Shown: positions 8,088-17,401, counted from the first letter of the stretch. The stretch is DNA of 64,000 bases from JABDGM01 sp046349975 (GCA_046349975.1 JAXMBH010000017.1:39692-103691), one strand, 5' to 3'. A program made the numbers and translations. The notes: generated by a model from the letters alone, not told the origin.

Positions 8088-9392
8088 CTATTTTGTCGCC
8101 AGTGGCCACTTTACGCCGCGGGGTTGGCGGGAGAGGTACCACCAGATGCCGAGGCCGGCGGCGAGCAGGGCGACGCTGATGTTTTGGGAGATGCTGAGGC
8201 CAGTGCCGAAGACGGCGGGCTCATCGGTGCGGATGATTTCGAGGAGGAAGCGGGTGATGGGGTGGATGGTGAGGAGCAGGGCGATGAGTTCGCCGTCGCG
8301 GCGGCGGAAGGGGAAGTACGCCCACAGGAGCCAGCCGAGGAGGCCGCCGTCGATGGCACTATATAGTTGTGCGGGATGCACGGGGCGGCTGCGGTCGGGA
8401 GGCGGTACGGCGGCGAGGTGAAGCGTTCGGCCGGTCTTCAGTTCTAGTTGAAGCGGCTGCCGAGAGAGGAATAGCTCGAACAACTGCCCGCGGGCGCTGG
8501 AGGCGCTCGTTATGCGTACGCCGTTGATCGCGGTGATTTCGTCGTTCACTCGCAGGCCGGCGTTCATGGCTGGCGAGTCGACGTCGACGCGTGTGACGAC
8601 GGCTGGCGAGTCGCCGACTTCGTCCATGCGGAAGCCGTGCATCTCGCCGCGCGAGGCCTGGTCGGCGTAGGGCGGGCTGAAGCGCTGGCCATCAGCTTCT
8701 TTGCCGACTTCGTATGGCGAGCTGAGCTTGGGGAAGGCGACGTGCCAGGGCAGATCGGTTTGGCCGCCGTAGCAGCAGCCATTGAGAAAGCAGCCGATGC
8801 GGCCGAAGGCGAGGCCGATGGCCATGCTGGGCGCGATGAGGTCGGCCATCGCGAGCGCGGGCAGGCGTTGTTTGCGGACGAACGTGACGAAGCCGAGCAT
8901 CGCGCCGATGAAGCCGCCGAAGATGACGAGGCCGCCTTCGGGGATATTGATGATTTCGAGAAGCGTGTCGCGCAAGTTGCGGCCGGCGAAGTTTTGGTGC
9001 CAGTATTCGATGACGTAGAACAGCCGGGCGCCGATGACGCCGGTAACGACCATCCAGATGGCGAGCGACATGATGAGCTCGGGGTCGAGGCCACCTTGGC
9101 GGGCGCGGTACATGGCGAGGCCGACGCCAGAGGTGATGCCGATGAGGAGCATCACGCCGTAGCCGCGAACGGGGAGGCCAGCGGGAAAGACGCGCGGGAG
9201 GAACACGATCGCGGCGCCGAGGAGCAGCAGGACGGGCAGCGCGCTGAGCGTTTCGCTGTTGAGGCCGTTCTTGCGAATCAAGCTGACGAGTGTTCCGACG
9301 GCGACGACGGCCCAGATTGCAAGCAGTACGCCGATGCCGAAGATGGGCACGCCTCCCCAGGTGTACGGAATGCGGAAGAGTTCGCTGCACAT
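8088..9392 (-). CDS. lgt: Prolipoprotein diacylglyceryl transferase with PDZ-like insert
   Basis: 434 residues from the ATG at 9392 (the frame is open further but the leader is repeat-like). Lgt transfers the diacylglyceryl group of phosphatidylglycerol to the lipobox cysteine of prolipoproteins in the inner membrane. The family signature reads GRIGCFLNGCCYGG (about residues 197-210), and HPAQLYSAIDGG (339-350) matches the conserved HPxQLYE region; about eight membrane helices are visible, including an extra N-terminal one. Between these two motifs (about 250-330) lies an additional segment with PDZ features (VVTRVDVDSPAMNAGLRVND, ITAINGVRI). Ordinary Lgt is about 260-300 residues, so this is a long form. 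Several lipoproteins in this window would be its substrates. Confidence 0.9.
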   Translation of the reverse strand: MCSELFRIPYTWGGVPIFGIGVLLAIWAVVAVGTLVSLIRKNGLNSETLSALPVLLLLGAAIVFLPRVFPAGLPVRGYGVMLLIGITSGVGLAMYRARQGGLDPELIMSLAIWMVVTGVIGARLFYVIEYWHQNFAGRNLRDTLLEIINIPEGGLVIFGGFIGAMLGFVTFVRKQRLPALAMADLIAPSMAIGLAFGRIGCFLNGCCYGGQTDLPWHVAFPKLSSPYEVGKEADGQRFSPPYADQASRGEMHGFRMDEVGDSPAVVTRVDVDSPAMNAGLRVNDEITAINGVRITSASSARGQLFELFLSRQPLQLELKTGRTLHLAAVPPPDRSRPVHPAQLYSAIDGGLLGWLLWAYFPFRRRDGELIALLLTIHPITRFLLEIIRTDEPAVFGTGLSISQNISVALLAAGLGIWWYLSRQPRGVKWPLATK

Positions 9393-9516
9393 GGCTGGGG
9401 AAGGGGAGAGGGGACGGGATACGGGGACAGGGAACCAAGGCAACTGGTTCCCATGCTCTGCGTGGGAGCCGGTGGTGCACGGTGAAGGGTTTAGATGCGG
9501 GCGTGCCACCCGTTGG

Positions 9517-10422
9517 TTAGTTGGGAGTCAAAAGCAGGTTGTCGATCAGGCGGGTTTTACCCACGGTGGTGGCCAGGGCGACGGTGGTGGGGCCGGTGAT
9601 TTGTTCGACTGGGATTACGGTGCCGTCGGCGACGAAGGCGATGTACTGGATGTCGATGCCGCCGGCGTCGTTGATTTCGCGCTCCATGAGCGAGCGGAGC
9701 TTGGCAACGTCGCGCTCGCCTTCGTTCACCAGGCGTTCGGCTAATCGCAATGAGCGCGCGAGCACGAGGGCGCGGCGACGTTCGTCGGGCGAAAGGTACG
9801 CGTTGCGGGAGCTCATGGCGAGGCCGTCGGGTTCGCGAATGATCGGGCACACGCGGATGTCGATCGGCACGTTGAGGTCGGCGACCATTTGGCGGACGAC
9901 GATGGTTTGCTGATAGTCTTTGCGGCCGAAGTAGGCGCGGTCGGCGGATGCTAGCATGAACAGTTTGAGGACGATCGTGGCAACGCCGCGGAAGTGGGTG
10001 GGGCGAAATTCGCCTTCGAGCACTTTGCCAAGTTCGCCGACTTCGACGAACGTGCTATGACCGGGGGCGTACATGGCGGCGTCGGTGGGCGCGAACACCA
10101 GGTCACAGCCGCCCCGGCCGAGCATGGCGACGTCGCGGTCGAGGTCGCGCGGGTATTTGCGGAAGTCTTCGGTCGGGCCGAACTGCGTGGGGTTCACGAA
10201 GATGGTTACGACCGAGACATCGCACTCGGTGCGGGCCCGCTCGAGCAGGCTGAGATGGCCTTCGTGGAGGGCGCCCATGGTGGGCACGAGGCCGACGCTT
10301 TTTCCGGCTGTGCGAGCCGCGAGCACGGCTTGGCGGATAGTTTCGGGATCAGTGATGAGTTGCGGCGTCGGTCGGCCGCGCTCCAGCGGGTCGCGGCGCT
10401 CGGCGAGTCGTGATGGGGACAT
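9517..10422 (-). CDS. panC: Pantoate--beta-alanine ligase
   Basis: 301 residues from the ATG at 10422; another ATG at 10488 in the same frame adds an Arg-rich leader and is less likely. PanC joins pantoate and beta-alanine using ATP, the last step of pantothenate (coenzyme A precursor) synthesis, in the cytoplasm. The nucleotide-binding motif PTMGALHEGHLSLLERAR with its HxGH, the FVNPTQFGPTEDF segment, YFGRKDYQQ and a KMSKS-like region (GLAMSSRNAYLSP) are all present. Length is usual for the family. It follows folK on the same strand after 217 bp, so folate and pantothenate genes are neighbours. Confidence 0.95.
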   Translation of the reverse strand: MSPSRLAERRDPLERGRPTPQLITDPETIRQAVLAARTAGKSVGLVPTMGALHEGHLSLLERARTECDVSVVTIFVNPTQFGPTEDFRKYPRDLDRDVAMLGRGGCDLVFAPTDAAMYAPGHSTFVEVGELGKVLEGEFRPTHFRGVATIVLKLFMLASADRAYFGRKDYQQTIVVRQMVADLNVPIDIRVCPIIREPDGLAMSSRNAYLSPDERRRALVLARSLRLAERLVNEGERDVAKLRSLMEREINDAGGIDIQYIAFVADGTVIPVEQITGPTTVALATTVGKTRLIDNLLLTPN

Positions 10423-10639
10423 GGCGGGCCGCAACGTTTTGAACGGCAGGGCAGGGCGGCGACGCAATGTGCGTCCGCCCGGATCCATAGATCAACTACG
10501 GTATTTTAGGCGAATGCGGAGGGGGTGGCCTAGAGCAAGGTGGGTGCAACAGGCACCCCGAATACACTCGGGGTAGTGCTGTTGCCGTCGGCCCTGGGTT
10601 ACGGCACCACCCAGAGAGTACCCGGTGTGCCTACAACAA

Positions 10640-11512
10640 TCACGCCCATACCGCGTCGACAGCGGCCAGCACTTCGGCGGTGAGTTCGTTGGGGTCGGTA
10701 GTTTGCAGGCGGAGTGTGGGGCCGCGACCGGGCTGGCGGACGAGCGTGGACCACTGGAGCTTGGTAGCACCGCGGTGGGCGATGTCGGCGTCGACGAGGA
10801 CACTCAATTTGGGAAATGCTGCGGCGGCATACGAGAGGCCGCCGGGCGAGGGCCGCTCCGTTGCCGGCGGGACGGCCGTTGATCGTGGAGATATGCGAAG
10901 CCATTCGGTCCAATGTGGCGGCCAGTGGTGGTCGGCAGTTTCGAAGCGAGGTCGCTGCATTGGTTCGGTGCTGCGCGCGCGAGAGACGAGATCGACAAGC
11001 TCGGTGCGCAAAGCGTCGCTGGGTGAGACGATGGCAATGAGGTCGCTGGCGAGCTGCAGGTGCATGAGCAATCGTTCGACGGGCCAGCCGATGACGGGGT
11101 GCAGCATTTTCGGCGCGATCTCGGCCGCGGGTTCGAGCACGAAGCGGCGGAAGGTCATGCGCGGGTGCGGCAGGACGAGCAGCGGCGTTTCGCTCACGTC
11201 GTTGCCGTAGAGCAGGATGTCGATATCGAGCGTGCGCGGGCCCCAGCGCTCGTCGCGAGTGCGGCCATGGCGGGTTTCGATTTGTTGCAGTTCGGCGAGC
11301 AGCGAGAGCGGCGCGATGGTGGTTTCGATGAGCACGGCCCCGTTGACGTAGTCCGACTGATCGGCCGGTCCGCCGACGGGCGGCGTGCGGAGCCACGTGC
11401 TCGTGCGAGCGACGTGGACGTTCGGCAGCGTGCGGATTTCAGAAACGGCTGCGCGGAGAATGGCTTCGCTGTTGCCGACGTTGGAACCCAGGCCTAACAG
11501 GCAATTCTGCAT
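10640..11512 (-). CDS. folK: HPPK (folate synthesis) with unusual C-terminal extension
   Basis: 290 residues. The first 160 are 6-hydroxymethyl-7,8-dihydropterin pyrophosphokinase: LLGLGSNVGNSEAILRAAV at the start, the ATP/Mg motif RWGPRTLDIDILLYGND (PROSITE-type RxxPRxxDxDIL) and LPHPRMTFRRFVLEP. It transfers pyrophosphate from ATP to the pterin before dihydropteroate synthesis. HPPK is usually 160-180 residues, so about 120 extra residues follow. They include an HWPPHWTEW segment and end in VLVDADIAHRG, GPTLRLQTTDPNE and VLAAVDAVW. I do not recognise that domain; a degenerate P-loop kinase end is one guess. No stop or frameshift separates the two parts. Confidence 0.92.
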   Translation of the reverse strand: MQNCLLGLGSNVGNSEAILRAAVSEIRTLPNVHVARTSTWLRTPPVGGPADQSDYVNGAVLIETTIAPLSLLAELQQIETRHGRTRDERWGPRTLDIDILLYGNDVSETPLLVLPHPRMTFRRFVLEPAAEIAPKMLHPVIGWPVERLLMHLQLASDLIAIVSPSDALRTELVDLVSRARSTEPMQRPRFETADHHWPPHWTEWLRISPRSTAVPPATERPSPGGLSYAAAAFPKLSVLVDADIAHRGATKLQWSTLVRQPGRGPTLRLQTTDPNELTAEVLAAVDAVWA

Positions 11513-12588
11513 CGTTGCGATGAATCAACTTGCGGATTCGGAATTGGAACCACGAAGACACGAAGAACACGAAGAGGCACACGGAGAATGCAGAATGCGA
11601 AATGTTCAACGACAAATGCAAAGTGAAGGCGGCCAGCGAAGCCAGGTTCGTTTGTTATTCAGCATTTGGTTGGTCTTGGTGTCCTTTGTGTCTTCGTGGT
11701 GAATACTACTCATTGCGAGTTGCAAAGCCATTGCCGTGGCGGTGAACGGCCACATGGGCGCATAAAAAAGCAGGACAAGCTGTGCTCGCCCTGCAATGTC
11801 GTTGAGGCAGGCATTCGCGCAAAAAACGGGAGGGACATCCAGGTACGCGACCAAAGTCGCCAGCGTTCGGTCCGTCGGTCGCGGCCTCCCGGTATGTTCG
11901 CTTATGTCCGGCCCATGGTTGTGTTGTGGAATTGCCCCGTTCAGTCGACCGCGCCGCGTGGGGCGGCGCGACGACCGTTCAGCTGTGCATCCGTGCCACC
12001 GGCGACGAGTCGCGTACGCGCGCAGCGCGAACCCGTCAACCGAACAAGTCATTGTCTGCGTTGTCGCTTCTCGACAGCGGGCCCTCGTGCCCCGCTTGGA
12101 TGCGACCATCCCGCCACGACGACGGGTGTTCCCCTACAGACACCACAGGAGTCGACGCTTCTTGCATCAACATGCACGCCATTGTCGGCGGCTGGCGATT
12201 AATGTCAAGCGCATTTTTTTGCGTCTACATTTTGTAGCGCACGAACACTTGCACGATTCGCTGCGCGGTGCTCCGAATATGCGCTGCGCATGAAAATTTT
12301 CGCGCCGAAATGCGGCGCCGCGGCGCGGTGGTTGACTATCTCGGCGCGATGTTTGTGCGTAGCATGGGAAGGCTGATTAACGTTTGGGATTCCTCACGCT
12401 ACGGCGCGAAGAGTTGAAGCACGGATTTATGGCGAAGGCAACAAGTTGTTGATTTCGAACGCTGCGAGTCGTGCTGGATGAAGCCGGGATCAGTGCGCGC
12501 AGTTCATGAGAGCGCTTTCTTTGCGGCTTAGCGCCTTGTGAGGCATCTACCAAAAATACCTATTCAATCGACTTAGCATCAAATCGCC
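11513..12588. other. 1.08 kb without a credible gene
   Basis: It contains a family C inverted repeat (11548-11703). A weak GC hairpin with an A6 tract lies at about 11764-11795. The rest is unassigned sequence that becomes more A/T-rich after about 12200, towards the hemD start. Open frames of up to about 170 codons on both strands have no recognisable domain. Confidence 0.55.
11548..11703. repeat. Inverted repeat family C, copy 1
   Basis: AACCACGAAGACACGAAGAA at 11548 pairs with the reverse complement ending TGTGTCTTCGTGGTGAA at 11703, enclosing about 100 bp. The same arm type recurs at 37342-37510 and 56392-56496. Confidence 0.75.
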
Positions 12589-14568
12589 GTGAGTTCAAAT
12601 ACGCCTAGTTTTGCAGGGCTGCGCGTGGCTTCGTTCGAAAGTCGCCGGGCGGCCGACATGGAGCGGATGATCGAGCGCTTCGGCGGCGTGCCGCTGGTGA
12701 GCCCATCGATGCGCGAGGTCTCCGTCGGCCATAATCGTGCGGCGATTGACTTCGCGAATCGGCTGATCACGGGCGAGATCGACATCGTGATCTTTCTCAC
12801 GGGCGTCGGCACGCGCATTCTTGTGGAGCAGATCGAACGCCATGTCGATCGCGCGCAGTTTCTCGCAGCGGTGAGTGATGCGAAGTCGGTGGTGCGCGGG
12901 CCGAAGCCGCTCGCGGTGCTGAAAGAGCTCGGCATTATGCCGACGATTGTGGTGCCGGAGCCGAACACGTGGCGTGACTTGTTGGCGACACTCGATGCGA
13001 AGCTTCCCGTGGCAAACCACGTAGTGGGCCTCCAAGAATACGGCGTGACGAATCGCAGTTTGATCGCGGGGCTCGAGGCGCGCGGCGCGACGGTGGAATC
13101 CGTGCACGTGTACGACTGGGCGCTGCCCGAGGATTGCGGGCCTTTCGAAGAGAATATTCGTCGGATCGCGGCGGGGGAGATCGATGTGGCGATGTTCACG
13201 TCGGGCAACCAGGTGCTGAATCTGTTGAAGCTGGCCGACAAGTTGGGCCTAGTTGATGAGGTGCGCGGCGGTTTTCGCAAGCTCGTGGTTGCGTCGATTG
13301 GGCCGACGACGAGCGAAATGCTGCGCAACGAAGACCTCCCCGTGGATATGGAGCCGTCGCACCCCAAGATGGGTCATTTGGTGACCGAGACGGCAGAGAA
13401 GGCGGGCGAGTTGCTGGCGCGGAAGCGGGCGATTGCGAGCGAGGTGTCCGATTTCGGATTTCGGATTTCGGATTGCAGATTGGCAGCCGATGTAATCCGC
13501 AATCCGCAATCCGCAATCCGCAATCAGATTGGCGATGAGCTGTTCAACTCGCAGTTCCTGCGTGCGTGCCGGCGCGAGGCCACCGACTTCACGCCCATCT
13601 GGCTCATGCGTCAGGCGGGGCGGTACATGCCGGAGTATCGCCGCATTCGCGCGGAGCATACGTTTCTGGAGCTGTGCCGTAATCCGCAGTTGTGCAGTGA
13701 GATCATGTGCACGGCTGTGGAGTTCTTGGGCGTTGATGCGGCGATTGTGTTTTCCGATTTGCTGCCGATTCTCGAACCGATGGGCATGGATTTGGAGTTT
13801 GCGCAGGGCGAAGGGCCGCAGATTCATAATCCGGTGCGGGAGTCGGGCGATGTGGAGCGCGTGTTGGAACTCGAGAGTGCCGATGCGCTGCATTTCGTGA
13901 TGGAAGCCGTGCGGCAGACACGGGCCGACTTGCCGGGCAACATCCCGCTCATCGGTTTTGCCGGGGCGCCGTTTACGCTGGCGAGTTACGCGATCGAAGG
14001 CGGGGCGAGTCGCGATTTTTTGCACACGAAGACGCTGATGCTGCGCGATCCGGGAGCGTGGAATGCGCTGATGAGCCGGTTGGCGCGGGCGATCGTGGTC
14101 TATCTCAACGCACAGATTGCCGCCGGTGCGCAGGCCGTGCAGATTTTCGACAGTTGGGTGGGCACGCTGGGGCCGGAGGATTATCGCACGCACGTGTTGC
14201 CTCATGTGAGGACGGTCATCGACGGCCTCACGCCGGGGGTGCCGGTGATTAGTTTTGCGACAGGTAACCCGCAGCTCTTGCCGCTGCTGGCCGAGGGCGG
14301 CGCGGCGGTCGTCAGCGTCGACTGGCGCGTGCGGCTGGACGACGCCTGGCAGATGATCGGGCACGACCGCGCGATTCAGGGCAATCTTGACCCCATGTCG
14401 CTACTAGCGGATACGACCGAGTTGCGCCGGCGGGCGCAGGATGTTCTCACGCAAGCCGCCGGGCGGCCGGGGCACATCTTCAATCTTGGCCACGGCGTGG
14501 TGCAACAGACGCCGCCGGATCATGCGCGGGCGCTGGTGGATATTGTGCATGAGTTGAGTGCTCGGTAG
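12589..14568 (+). CDS. hemD-hemE: Fused uroporphyrinogen-III synthase / uroporphyrinogen decarboxylase
   Basis: 659 residues from a GTG start. Residues 1-286 are a HemD domain (LRVASFESRRAADMERMI, VIFLTGVGTRIL, AMFTSGNQVLNLL, VASIGPTTSEMLR). Residues 316-659 are a full HemE with both family signatures: WLMRQAGRYMPEYR (338-351) and GFAGAPFTLASYAIEGG (456-472). The protein would close hydroxymethylbilane to uroporphyrinogen III and decarboxylate it to coproporphyrinogen III, two successive cytoplasmic steps of haem synthesis. The linker (about 287-314) is translated from heptanucleotide repeats at 13450-13521. I see no in-frame ATG, GTG or TTG from which HemE alone would obviously start. Fusions of these neighbours are known in other bacteria. 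Confidence 0.92.
   Translation: MSSNTPSFAGLRVASFESRRAADMERMIERFGGVPLVSPSMREVSVGHNRAAIDFANRLITGEIDIVIFLTGVGTRILVEQIERHVDRAQFLAAVSDAKSVVRGPKPLAVLKELGIMPTIVVPEPNTWRDLLATLDAKLPVANHVVGLQEYGVTNRSLIAGLEARGATVESVHVYDWALPEDCGPFEENIRRIAAGEIDVAMFTSGNQVLNLLKLADKLGLVDEVRGGFRKLVVASIGPTTSEMLRNEDLPVDMEPSHPKMGHLVTETAEKAGELLARKRAIASEVSDFGFRISDCRLAADVIRNPQSAIRNQIGDELFNSQFLRACRREATDFTPIWLMRQAGRYMPEYRRIRAEHTFLELCRNPQLCSEIMCTAVEFLGVDAAIVFSDLLPILEPMGMDLEFAQGEGPQIHNPVRESGDVERVLELESADALHFVMEAVRQTRADLPGNIPLIGFAGAPFTLASYAIEGGASRDFLHTKTLMLRDPGAWNALMSRLARAIVVYLNAQIAAGAQAVQIFDSWVGTLGPEDYRTHVLPHVRTVIDGLTPGVPVISFATGNPQLLPLLAEGGAAVVSVDWRVRLDDAWQMIGHDRAIQGNLDPMSLLADTTELRRRAQDVLTQAAGRPGHIFNLGHGVVQQTPPDHARALVDIVHELSAR
13450..13528. 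repeat. Heptanucleotide repeats inside hemD-hemE
   Basis: GATTTCG is repeated three times (13450-13470) and decays to GATTGCA, GATTGGC. After a short gap AATCCGC is repeated four times (13494-13521). The two tracts are nearly reverse complements, so this is also an inverted repeat. The frame is kept through it. Confidence 0.9.
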
Positions 14569-14642
14569 GCGGAGCTTGATGGAGACTGATGGGAACTCGC
14601 AACGAGAGCCAGACCTAATTCAATCGCCGTTTAGCTACAATG

Positions 14643-14672
14643 TTCGCGTTTGCTTGCGTTTCGTGCTCCGAT
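14643..14672. repeat. Dispersed short repeat F, copy 2
   Basis: TTTGCTTGCGTTTCGTGCTC; a diverged copy of the sequence at 4917. Confidence 0.4.
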
Positions 14673-14749
14673 CCAGAAGGGTGGGTTGGACGACAACCGT
14701 TCTGAACAAGTCGTCACGGTTGAAACTCGTGGTTGCATTCGGCAAAGCT

Positions 14750-15784
14750 GTGAGAATTCATCAATCAATCATTGGGTTAGCTTGCATCATTATGCCGGGC
14801 GCAGTTTGCTCGGCTCAGCGGCAAGAGTTGGCGCCGCCGGTGGTGGAAGGGCGGTGGGTTCGGCCGTCGGCGGAGGCTCCGGCGCAGCCCGTGTGGGGGC
14901 ATGCTGAAGGGCTGCGGGTTGGGCTATATCCGCTGCGTGGTCCGCGTGGCTTGTTGCGGATTTATGCGCCCTATCTCAAGCTGCCCGAGAATCATGTGAT
15001 TAACTTCATCGCGGTCGAGCCGACGGTCGTCGGACAGGAAGGCCGCGGTCTGTCGGAGTTGGAAGCCAGTCGGCTAGACCACGTCGCGGGAAAGCGATTC
15101 TGGAGTGGTGACACCGTGGATACTGCAATCCACGAACCTGAACAACCAGCCCGCGGTTGGATTGAGCGGGCGGATGGTGTGGAGAAATTGTGTGTGTTTG
15201 TGTTTGTGGAACGCTTCGCGAACGGGGCGCACGTTTATCTGCGGTTAACGTTTCGAGCGGACCGGCCGCGCGAAGTGGGCCTTGCGACGTTTACTCATGC
15301 CGATTCGCAGCCGTTGAGCTATTGCATCGTCACGGCGACGATGGGGAATTTCGCGCGGCTGCGCCGGCTGCATTTGGCCGAGCGAACGGTGTTGGCGCGC
15401 GAACTGTGGCCGGCATACGACGGCGTGGGTTTCACACCACATGCCTGCTTTGGAGTTGAGGAACTCGCTCGTAACGCGGCGGGGCAGGCGGTCGTCGCCG
15501 CGACACCCGAGGAAGCGGAGCCGCAGAAGGCGCAATACGCGCAGGGCACGATGCGAGGCTGGCGCTATCAGGGCGAGTTGGCGAGCCAGGGGTGGCGTGC
15601 TGAGAAGCCGACGAAACAACTGGCGGTGCAAGTGAACGGCCGCCGCGTTTATTGGAACAGCACGGCGCCGATTCCAGGCGGCGTCGCCTACGAGAATTTC
15701 GAATTGGTCGAGCCGTTTCAGCAAGGCCAAGAGTACTGGTTCGGTGTGCAGCCGGGCGGATCGCCTGAGATTGGTGCGTGGTGA
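14750..15784 (+). CDS. Exported protein of unknown function
   Basis: 344 residues from a GTG at 14750, chosen because it gives a clean signal peptide (MRIHQSIIGLACIIMPGAV then CSAQ). The frame is open back into the end of hemE, but that leader overlaps repeat F. The mature protein has alternating beta-type segments (LRVGLYPLRGPRGLLRIYAP, VINFIAVEPTVVGQ, HVYLRLTFRADRP) and no motif I can name. Codon use matches its neighbours and the length supports a real gene. It probably acts in the periplasm or cell envelope. The start codon is uncertain. Confidence 0.65.
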   Translation: MRIHQSIIGLACIIMPGAVCSAQRQELAPPVVEGRWVRPSAEAPAQPVWGHAEGLRVGLYPLRGPRGLLRIYAPYLKLPENHVINFIAVEPTVVGQEGRGLSELEASRLDHVAGKRFWSGDTVDTAIHEPEQPARGWIERADGVEKLCVFVFVERFANGAHVYLRLTFRADRPREVGLATFTHADSQPLSYCIVTATMGNFARLRRLHLAERTVLARELWPAYDGVGFTPHACFGVEELARNAAGQAVVAATPEEAEPQKAQYAQGTMRGWRYQGELASQGWRAEKPTKQLAVQVNGRRVYWNSTAPIPGGVAYENFELVEPFQQGQEYWFGVQPGGSPEIGAW

Positions 15785-15858
15785 AGTGAGGGGGGGAATG
15801 GGACGGGTAGGACGGACAGAATTGTCCGTCCTACAGATGTCTTTGTTCCGCCCGAGCG

Positions 15859-15886
15859 GCAGTTGCTTACGCTGCGTGCTCAGAGC
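15859..15886. repeat. Dispersed short repeat F, copy 3
   Basis: CAGTTGCTTACGCTGCGTGC in the spacer between convergent genes; similar to 4917 and 24249. Confidence 0.5.
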
Positions 15887-15893
15887 GTCTGGC

Positions 15894-17021
15894 TTAGTTG
15901 TTGGCGTCGGCGATGGTGGGCGCCAAGCGGGCGGTGCGGTCGCCGGGTTTGGCGCCGAGGGCGCGTTGTTCGTAGATGACGAGGGAGTGCAGCGAGTGGC
16001 CCATGGCGCCGCGGTGGAGCGAAGTGCCTTGTTTGCCGTCGAGCGTCGTGGCGATGAAATCGATGGCTCGCTCAAACTTCGAGTCGTGCAGCTGGTCTTC
16101 GGGCAGCGAGTTCGCGAGCCATTCGAGCACGTGGCCGCTGGTGGTGAGGCGGCGGGTGACGTCGCTGCGCTGTTCGCTGCGGTCGAGCCAAGCGGTGCTG
16201 AAGCTGCCATCGGCGTTTTGCAGCTCGAAGGCGCGGCGTTGGTAGCGGTGGGCTTTTTCGCGGGCGGCTTGCCAATCGCCGGTGAGCGGCTGGCCCTCTG
16301 CTTCGCGGCAATCGGCGGCGTAGCTGATGGCGAACAAGCGGTGCAAACCGCCGCAGGTTTCGTAGGCATTGATTGGTTGGTTGAGTTCTTCGTGCAGCAG
16401 CCGGGCGACCGACCATTCTTCGCCGCGGTTATTTTTCCACTTGGCGTCGGTGCCTTCGTAATGACAGAGGGCGATGAGCTTGAACGTGAGCTCGATGCCG
16501 GTGCGGCAACTTTGTTTTTCGTATTCGATGAGGTCGGCGACGGTGAGGTCGCGTTTGCCGAGGCGGAAGATGTAGTCGCTCTTTACGCGCGATTGAGCGA
16601 GCGCGCCGAGGAACTGGCCGTCGTGGCCTTGGACGCCCGGGGCGATGGGCAGTTCGAACGAGCTGCCGCGATCGGCGACAAGCTGCTGACCGTTGCAGGG
16701 ATTGTTGACGCATAGCCAGCCGATGGCCGAGGCGCGGCCCGAGGGCGTGACACTCGTCTTCAACTCGGCATCGACGCCAAATGCGATGATCCAATGGACG
16801 ATGGACCACGGCGTTTCGGTGCGGGCGTCGAGCGGATGCGTGAAGTAGTTATCCAGGACGCGGCGGACCTTGGCGGCGAGAGGATTGTCGGTCGGTTGTG
16901 CTGCCGCGGGGGCGGCGTCAGCTGCCGGGGCGGCCGCATGGATTGTGGTGACGTTTGTTAGAAAGATCAGCGAGCTGACGGAGAGTGCGGATAGGATAAA
17001 GCGAGAAATATCGTTGATCAT
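15894..17021 (-). CDS. Exported all-helical protein of unknown function
   Basis: 375 residues with a signal peptide (ISRFILSALSVSSLIFLTN, cleavage near IHAAA) and an Ala-rich spacer. The rest is predominantly helical, with a GGLHRLFAISYAADC segment and a final NADGSFSTAWL and TSGHVLEWLANSLP. Those last features resemble the repeated helical pairs of alpha/alpha-toroid (prenyltransferase or terpene-cyclase-like) proteins, but no catalytic DDxxD-type motif is visible. Similar secreted proteins occur in planctomycetes. I would call it hypothetical with a possible alpha/alpha-barrel fold. Confidence 0.8.
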   Translation of the reverse strand: MINDISRFILSALSVSSLIFLTNVTTIHAAAPAADAAPAAAQPTDNPLAAKVRRVLDNYFTHPLDARTETPWSIVHWIIAFGVDAELKTSVTPSGRASAIGWLCVNNPCNGQQLVADRGSSFELPIAPGVQGHDGQFLGALAQSRVKSDYIFRLGKRDLTVADLIEYEKQSCRTGIELTFKLIALCHYEGTDAKWKNNRGEEWSVARLLHEELNQPINAYETCGGLHRLFAISYAADCREAEGQPLTGDWQAAREKAHRYQRRAFELQNADGSFSTAWLDRSEQRSDVTRRLTTSGHVLEWLANSLPEDQLHDSKFERAIDFIATTLDGKQGTSLHRGAMGHSLHSLVIYEQRALGAKPGDRTARLAPTIADANN

Positions 17022-17373
17022 CGTTGTGCATCGTTAAGAGAGAGCGCCTGTCGCAATGATAAAATCGACGGTTTGTCTATTCAGTTCAAGGTGAACAAAG
17101 ATTGCTCTCAGGTTACTGCGAAAGTCGACCGATAACTGCCCCTCTTACGGAGTGTGCGCGCGATGATATTGTGGGAAGAGCGTCGATCGTTTCGAGCTGG
17201 TGCGAAGGTCATTCAGCGTTCTGCGCTCATTCTGAAGGCCGGCTTGCGTTTATTGCCCAATTAAATGCTGATCGTGGGGCAAGGGCACGTTTGTAGAAAC
17301 TTTGCAATGCGATCAAATGGTGACGTGCGATGAAATATCATTGACCTCACGATCGCGCGCTAGTTGCGCAACA

Positions 17374-17401
17374 AAACAGCCCTCGGCGAAAGCCGAGGGC
17401 T
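17374..17401 (-). terminator. GAAA-tetraloop hairpin, possible minus-strand terminator
   Basis: A perfect 10 bp stem AGCCCTCGGC / GCCGAGGGCT closes a GAAA loop. On the minus strand it is followed by GTTTTGT. It could end transcripts of the PDZ gene at 17548, but lies about 150 bp away and the T tract is short. Confidence 0.55.

Noticed and set aside
11762..11795. Hairpin followed by T6 on the minus strand as a terminator
   Set aside because: The stem is only five base pairs plus an internal loop, and no gene on that strand ends nearby.
11606..12109. Minus-strand open frame of 167 codons
   Set aside because: No domain, partly repeat-derived (family C arm), no ribosome site, and overlapping frames on the other strand are as long.
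12580..12600. GTTCAAAT near the hemD start as part of a tRNA T-loop
   Set aside because: No acceptor stem or anticodon arm can be formed around it; no tRNA was found anywhere in the window.
13249..14364. Antisense frame of 371 codons in hemE
   Set aside because: It is the mirror of strongly supported HemE sequence; GC-rich codon use leaves long open antisense frames.
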